From Sphingomonadales bacterium (lineage in GTDB: Bacteria; Pseudomonadota; Alphaproteobacteria; Sphingomonadales; Sphingomonadaceae): a stretch of 16,565 bases of DNA. Made by a program: the position numbers and the translations under genes. Positions 13,829 through 16,565 of the stretch are shown here, one piece after another. Under the pieces are notes generated by a model. It had not been told where the DNA came from and did not search any database. It saw nothing but the letters and a program-made list of their open reading frames with translations. The stretch covers positions 1 through 16,565 of the forward strand of contig JAIYAA010000047.1 of the NCBI GenBank assembly GCA_027489295.1. The letters run 5' to 3'. Position 1 is the first letter of the stretch. The number at the start of each line of letters is the position of its first letter.

Positions 13829-14290
13829 ATGGCTGTAAGCGACGGCAGCGCCTTCGTGGGCCACGGGTCCTGCCCCGAGTACGGCTCCCGCGAAAATGCG
13901 GCCCGCGACGCCTCCGGGCGCCTCTACTGCCACGGTTGTCAAAAGACGATCGAGTGGCCCGACGACGACCAATCGACCGGGCAGCGCCGAAAGGCCGCCC
14001 CCAGGAACACCATGACCCAACCGTACGACGCGATCCCCACCGACCTTGGGGACGATCGGCTCACCCGTGCCTATGGCATCTCCACGCAGAGCCGTCGCGA
14101 CAAGTCCACCGACCACGCGAACGGGATCACGCGGCACCTAGTGGACCGTGGGCGCTTCGATGGGCGAGGCGTCCGCCAAACGGCCCGGCTTGTCTGGCGT
14201 GCCCTGGCGATGCTCCAGGACGAGCTAGAAGCCGAAGAGGGCTTTCCACGCTCCAGGGCCTCGAAGACCTCGCAGCCGGCGGCGGCTTAA
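13829..14290 (+). CDS. Phage-primase-type zinc-ribbon protein, reduced and missing one zinc ligand
   Basis: Residues 9-40 (FVGHGSCPEYGSRENAAR then GRLYCHGCQKTI) match the N-terminal zinc ribbon of T7 gp4-like primases, usually 'H.xCPxCGSxDNxxxY.DGxxYCFxC'. Cys15, Cys34 and Cys37 are present, but the second ligand is Tyr18, one base change from Cys. No TOPRIM or helicase domain follows. The 153-aa product continues with a polar region and a C-terminal helix (about 116-135, RQTARLVWRALAMLQDELEAE). An in-frame ATG at 14012 with AGGA upstream could start a separate 92-aa protein, so the present frame may be a deletion fusion. SD for ATG 13829 is poor. It is most likely a primase remnant, possibly still expressed. 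Confidence 0.5.
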   Translation: MAVSDGSAFVGHGSCPEYGSRENAARDASGRLYCHGCQKTIEWPDDDQSTGQRRKAAPRNTMTQPYDAIPTDLGDDRLTRAYGISTQSRRDKSTDHANGITRHLVDRGRFDGRGVRQTARLVWRALAMLQDELEAEEGFPRSRASKTSQPAAA

Positions 14291-14326
14291 CAAGCCAAGC
14301 AGGGTGCGCACAAGCCATGCTAGTTT

Positions 14327-14338
14327 AACCGATCGGTT
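14327..14338. promoter_or_regulatory. Perfect 12-bp palindrome, candidate operator
   Basis: AACCGATCGGTT lies about 95 bp upstream of the PEP-CTERM-type gene, followed by a T run and ACCGA. It has the look of a TetR-type operator core. A promoter cannot be placed with confidence. Confidence 0.35.
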
Positions 14339-14433
14339 TTTACCGACTGGGCCTCCCTGAAATACTCGATATGCGATTCGCGTCTTTTTTGCATCTATGT
14401 TACGCAGATTGTCGAATCAGGGGAGAATTACTC

Positions 14434-15012
14434 ATGAAGCGCATCTTGATTGCGGGGATACTCGCGGGAGCAAGTATCTCTACGCCTACTTTTGCGGCGA
14501 CTATCGTGTACAAGCTGGCGGGAAATTTCACGGGGACCATCGCCGGTAACTATGCTGTATTTGATGGCGTTTTCACTGGAGTGGCCGATACCGCGGGGCC
14601 TTGGAGCGCGTGGGGCGAGCCGTTGCGGGAGCTAAATTCCCTCGATCTCGTGTCGGGTGGAATAACATACAATTCTTCTAGATCGGCATATTTCTACGGC
14701 GATGGCGGCGCCCAGAATGCAGGTTTTGGGAATGTTCCCGGTGGATATTTCATCGACTTCGTTGGGTTTGGTGCATACAACGGAATCGCCAATGTTGCGC
14801 AAACATCGGTTTCTTGGACAGGTCCCGTTGGACAGGCGTTCTGGACGGACCAGGGTGAGATATTCATCTCCGACGCGACAGGTCTAACCTTTTCGGCCAC
14901 GGTTTCCGGTGTACCAGAACCGACAGCGTGGGCAATGTTAATTGGCGGGTTTGCTGTTAGCGGTGCAGCGATTCGACGTCGGCGCCAGAAAGTCTCAATA
15001 GCATTTGCTTGA
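14434..15012 (+). CDS. Exported PEPxxWA-CTERM sorting-domain protein
   Basis: This 192-aa protein starts with a signal peptide (MKRILIAGILAGASISTPTF, cleavage near Ala22-Ala23). A Gly/Ser/aromatic-rich beta-type body follows. It ends in a sorting tail at about 165-187: VPEPTAWAMLIGGFAVSGAA then IRRRRQK. The PEPxxWA motif, hydrophobic helix and Arg cluster are the PEP-CTERM arrangement processed by an exosortase, and this PEPxxWA variant is common in sphingomonads. The mature protein is likely exported and released or attached at the surface. The body is not recognised. GGGGAGAA precedes ATG 14434. Codon use is more AT-rich than the left block. A strong terminator lies 130 nt downstream. Confidence 0.88.
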   Translation: MKRILIAGILAGASISTPTFAATIVYKLAGNFTGTIAGNYAVFDGVFTGVADTAGPWSAWGEPLRELNSLDLVSGGITYNSSRSAYFYGDGGAQNAGFGNVPGGYFIDFVGFGAYNGIANVAQTSVSWTGPVGQAFWTDQGEIFISDATGLTFSATVSGVPEPTAWAMLIGGFAVSGAAIRRRRQKVSIAFA

Positions 15013-15144
15013 CCCGGAAGCTCAAGAGGTGACCGGAATTCACCGTAACCCTCCAGTTGGCCTCTGCGGCCTGTACTTGACCTTGGCCAAGCAGTGGTGG
15101 GTTCATGCGCTCGCGTCTACGCTGACTTGAATCTTGCCTCAAAG

Positions 15145-15178
15145 ACCCCTAGCGCCTTCGGGTGCCTGGGGGTTTTTA
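15145..15178 (+). terminator. Strong intrinsic terminator
   Basis: ACCCCTAGCGCC (15145-15156), loop TTCG, GGTGCCTGGGGGT (15161-15173), then TTTTA. It should end the PEP-CTERM-type transcript. Nothing else is supported between 15013 and 15324; a GGTGA/TCACC mini-hairpin lies near 15028-15044. Confidence 0.8.
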
Positions 15179-15324
15179 TCATCGCCTGCAATCGTTGAGG
15201 CCCTTGGCAATCAAATTGCCGATCCAGCAGAGTTGCAGGAAGATGGCGGCAAGCAGCCCGTAGACGGTTCTGTCGTGCATTGCGCGACCATGCCGCCGGC
15301 CAAACGCCCGCGCGAGCCTCTTCC

Positions 15325-15677
15325 ATGTTCCCGATTCGTTCTGATATGCCTTTCGGGATGGACCATCCGTCCGAAGCCTATCGCCGCCGTGCGAGCTGCA
15401 AGACCGTTGACGCCTGTGTGAAGGAGGGGCTGGCCGTCGAGCTGCTCTGTAAGAACTGCCAGCGCGTCCGGATCATCGAGGGGCCCCTTTGGAGCGCTAT
15501 GCGAGGCTCAAGGTCCTGCCCCTAAATCTCTTCATGCTCTCGCACTTCTTCCGCTGTACGGTTTGCAAGGCCAAGCTGTGTTCGATGCGTGCGAGCCTGG
15601 AGGAGCCTAATAGCCCGCCGATCGGCCCCGCGACGCAAACCGAGTTCCAGGCGATGAAGCGTAGGTTTCGCGGGTAG
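15325..15677 (+). pseudogene. Zinc-ribbon protein gene split by a -1 frameshift
   Basis: The first frame (ATG 15325 or 15358) reads VELLCKNCQRVRIIEG, one half of a zinc ribbon, then runs to a stop after about 65 residues. From about 15485 the overlapping frame reads LERYARLKVLPLNLFMLSHF and then FRCTVCKAKLCSMR, the second CxxC half, to TAG 15677. Restoring one base in the GGGGCCCCTTT run near 15480-15490 joins both into a protein of about 117 aa with two CxxC pairs. The resulting pattern (CxxC, about 28-30 residues, RCxxC) is a known small zinc-ribbon layout in this bacterial group. It is broken by deletion, by a sequencing error, or less likely by programmed frameshifting. Its stop and the next gene's stop are one base apart. 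Confidence 0.55.
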
Positions 15678-15678
15678 G

Positions 15679-16446
15679 CTATTTTGCAGGCATAGCGAGC
15701 TGCCTCGACAGTATCGCCGCAGGCGATATCAGCGGTAAAGCATCATCTTTCACCAGCCCGTCCGTCACAGGTCGGAATAGAGCTGCAAGCACGATAGCGC
15801 GATCCTTCTCGTCCGTCGCGCCATCATTATCTAACAAAGCTAGATACGTATGCGCCATGCTTTCGCGCGAACGGGCATCCACCCCCAGATGGTGCTCGCT
15901 CATCAATGTTCGAACAAGAATGCGCATCAGCCAGAGATATATGGTCAGGTAGAGGATGGATACTGCAGTAGTGAATATTAATTCGTGAATCCAAGTTGGC
16001 CGAAGCGCGCCTGTATTCGCCTCTGCGTGACCGCTGGAGTACGCCCCCGAGAAAAGGAACTGCGCGAAATCAACGCCTCCCCATGCGGCAAGAAGGGAGC
16101 CAATGGCTCCTGCTACACCAATTCCTATAGTCTACCAGCGAATGACCTTGTACTTAGACTCGTGTTCCAACCCTCGCTTTTTCCAATGGTCGACAGTCGT
16201 CGCAAGTCTTAAGTTCTCAGTGTAATGTCTGTATTTCTCGTCCCATTGATCTTGCCATTTGTCGCGGTCGGACTTTATTGCTTCCTGCGTGTCAGTCATA
16301 AATCTGGAAATGCGGGCGATGTTATCCTCATTGATCTGGTGCAATTCAGCCATTTTGGACGCTAGTTCCCGTTGAGCGCCGTCGAACCTTCGATCCAGCT
16401 CCAGGACACGACTTTCCACTTTAGACAGATGATCATCAATCGCCTG
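15679..16446 (-). pseudogene. Membrane protein (DUF6161-like, tentative) broken by an amber codon and an IS3 insertion
   Basis: One - strand frame runs from the IS edge (16446) to TAA-equivalent stop at 15679, interrupted only by TAG at 16134-16132. Upstream of it is a helical coiled-coil part (KVESRVLELDRRFDGAQREL onward) ending KYKVIRW. Downstream in the same frame are two transmembrane segments (TIGIGVAGAIGSLLAAWGGV and ELIFTTAVSILYLTIYLWLM). A conserved-looking tail follows: SEHHLGVDARSRESMAHTYL, ALFRP and DGLVKDDALP. That tail reminds me of proteins grouped as DUF6161, from memory only. TGG to TAG would explain the amber. The frame stays open into the IS end, so the N-terminal part was probably cut off by the insertion. 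Low-level suppression cannot be excluded. Confidence 0.6.
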
Positions 16447-16565
16447 TGACGTGCTCCCCGTTTTCAGGCCGCTGATAACTTAGCTTCGGTTTCCATATGC
16501 CCCTGGCGGGGGCGGTTCGTAAACTCGGCGGGTGCCATGCCGCCAAGGCTGCTGTGCGGACGCAC
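16447..16565 (-). mobile_element. End of an IS3-family insertion sequence, truncated by the window edge
   Basis: The element begins at a TG end whose first bases, TGACGTGCTCCCCGTTTTC (16447-16465), have the form of an IS3-type terminal inverted repeat. The other end and the target duplication lie outside the window. The open frame of the disrupted gene runs exactly to this point. Confidence 0.65.
16464..16565 (-). CDS. C-terminal end of an IS3-family transposase (OrfB)
   Basis: Thirty-three residues are visible, VRPHSSLGGMAPAEFTNRPR and on to ETEAKLSAA, with the stop at 16466-16464. RPHSSLGGxxPAEF is the hallmark C-terminus of the IS3-family DDE transposase OrfB. The catalytic core lies beyond the window. 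The stop lies 17 bp inside the proposed IS end, as is usual for these compact elements. Confidence 0.85.
   Translation of the reverse strand: MRPHSSLGGMAPAEFTNRPRQGHMETEAKLSAA

Noticed and set aside
14957..15326. Small overlapping frames on both strands around the 15145-15178 terminator
   Set aside because: They run through an intrinsic terminator hairpin, lack SDs and carry no recognisable motifs.
1..16565. CRISPR array, rRNA or tRNA genes
   Set aside because: No regularly spaced repeat series and no rRNA or tRNA signature seen by eye on either strand.

Overview
The window looks like a high-GC alphaproteobacterial chromosome, most likely from a sphingomonad. Pointers are the codon use, the gene set of the left arm, and a PEPxxWA-type C-terminal sorting tail near the right end. 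The species cannot be fixed from the sequence alone. A compact housekeeping block (about 1-4280) is followed by about 12 kb of accessory DNA that is phage-like, repeat-rich and partly decayed.

Left block, 1-4280. On the + strand: the 3' part of nadC, a secreted RNase T2, and a small exported antibiotic-biosynthesis-monooxygenase (ABM) domain protein. On the - strand: a family-5 solute-binding lipoprotein followed by a DUF4112 membrane protein, 8 nt apart. Divergent from these is a Nudix hydrolase. This part is ordinary.

Accessory block, 4281-16446. (a) A - strand phage-type operon, 8497 to 4736, encodes a BRO-N-like protein, an 841-aa A/G-rich virion/ejection-type protein and a 177-aa TerS-like protein. 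It ends at a factor-independent terminator (4652-4689). No capsid, portal, tail or large terminase gene is present. (b) A + strand multi-zinc-ribbon protein with a C-terminal membrane anchor lies at 9118-9468. (c) A non-coding stretch, 9469-10015, holds a predicted 86-nt three-way junction (9817-9902). (d) Three small - strand envelope genes lie at 10990-10016: a coiled-coil lipoprotein, a small membrane protein and an exported 'LDTxTGxxW' protein. A cluster of direct and inverted repeats lies in their internal gap. (e) A two-gene + strand module, 11178-13300, has overlapping stop and start codons. It encodes a serine recombinase and a 472-aa protein carrying superfamily-A polymerase palm motifs A, B and C. 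It ends at a terminator. (f) A small TTG-start membrane protein converges on that terminator, followed by a reduced phage primase zinc ribbon that has lost one cysteine.

Right end, 14300-16565. A PEP-CTERM-type exported protein with a strong terminator behind it is followed by a frameshifted zinc-ribbon gene. Next is a - strand membrane-protein gene carrying an in-frame amber codon and interrupted at its upstream side by an IS3-family element, which runs off the window.

The most interesting signal is the recombinase plus palm-polymerase module sitting beside a mini-set of packaging/ejection-like genes without capsid genes. The two readings I can offer are a phage satellite or self-replicating mobile element, and a decaying prophage. 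The pseudogenes favour some decay, but the polymerase motifs and the main phage-type ORFs are intact.
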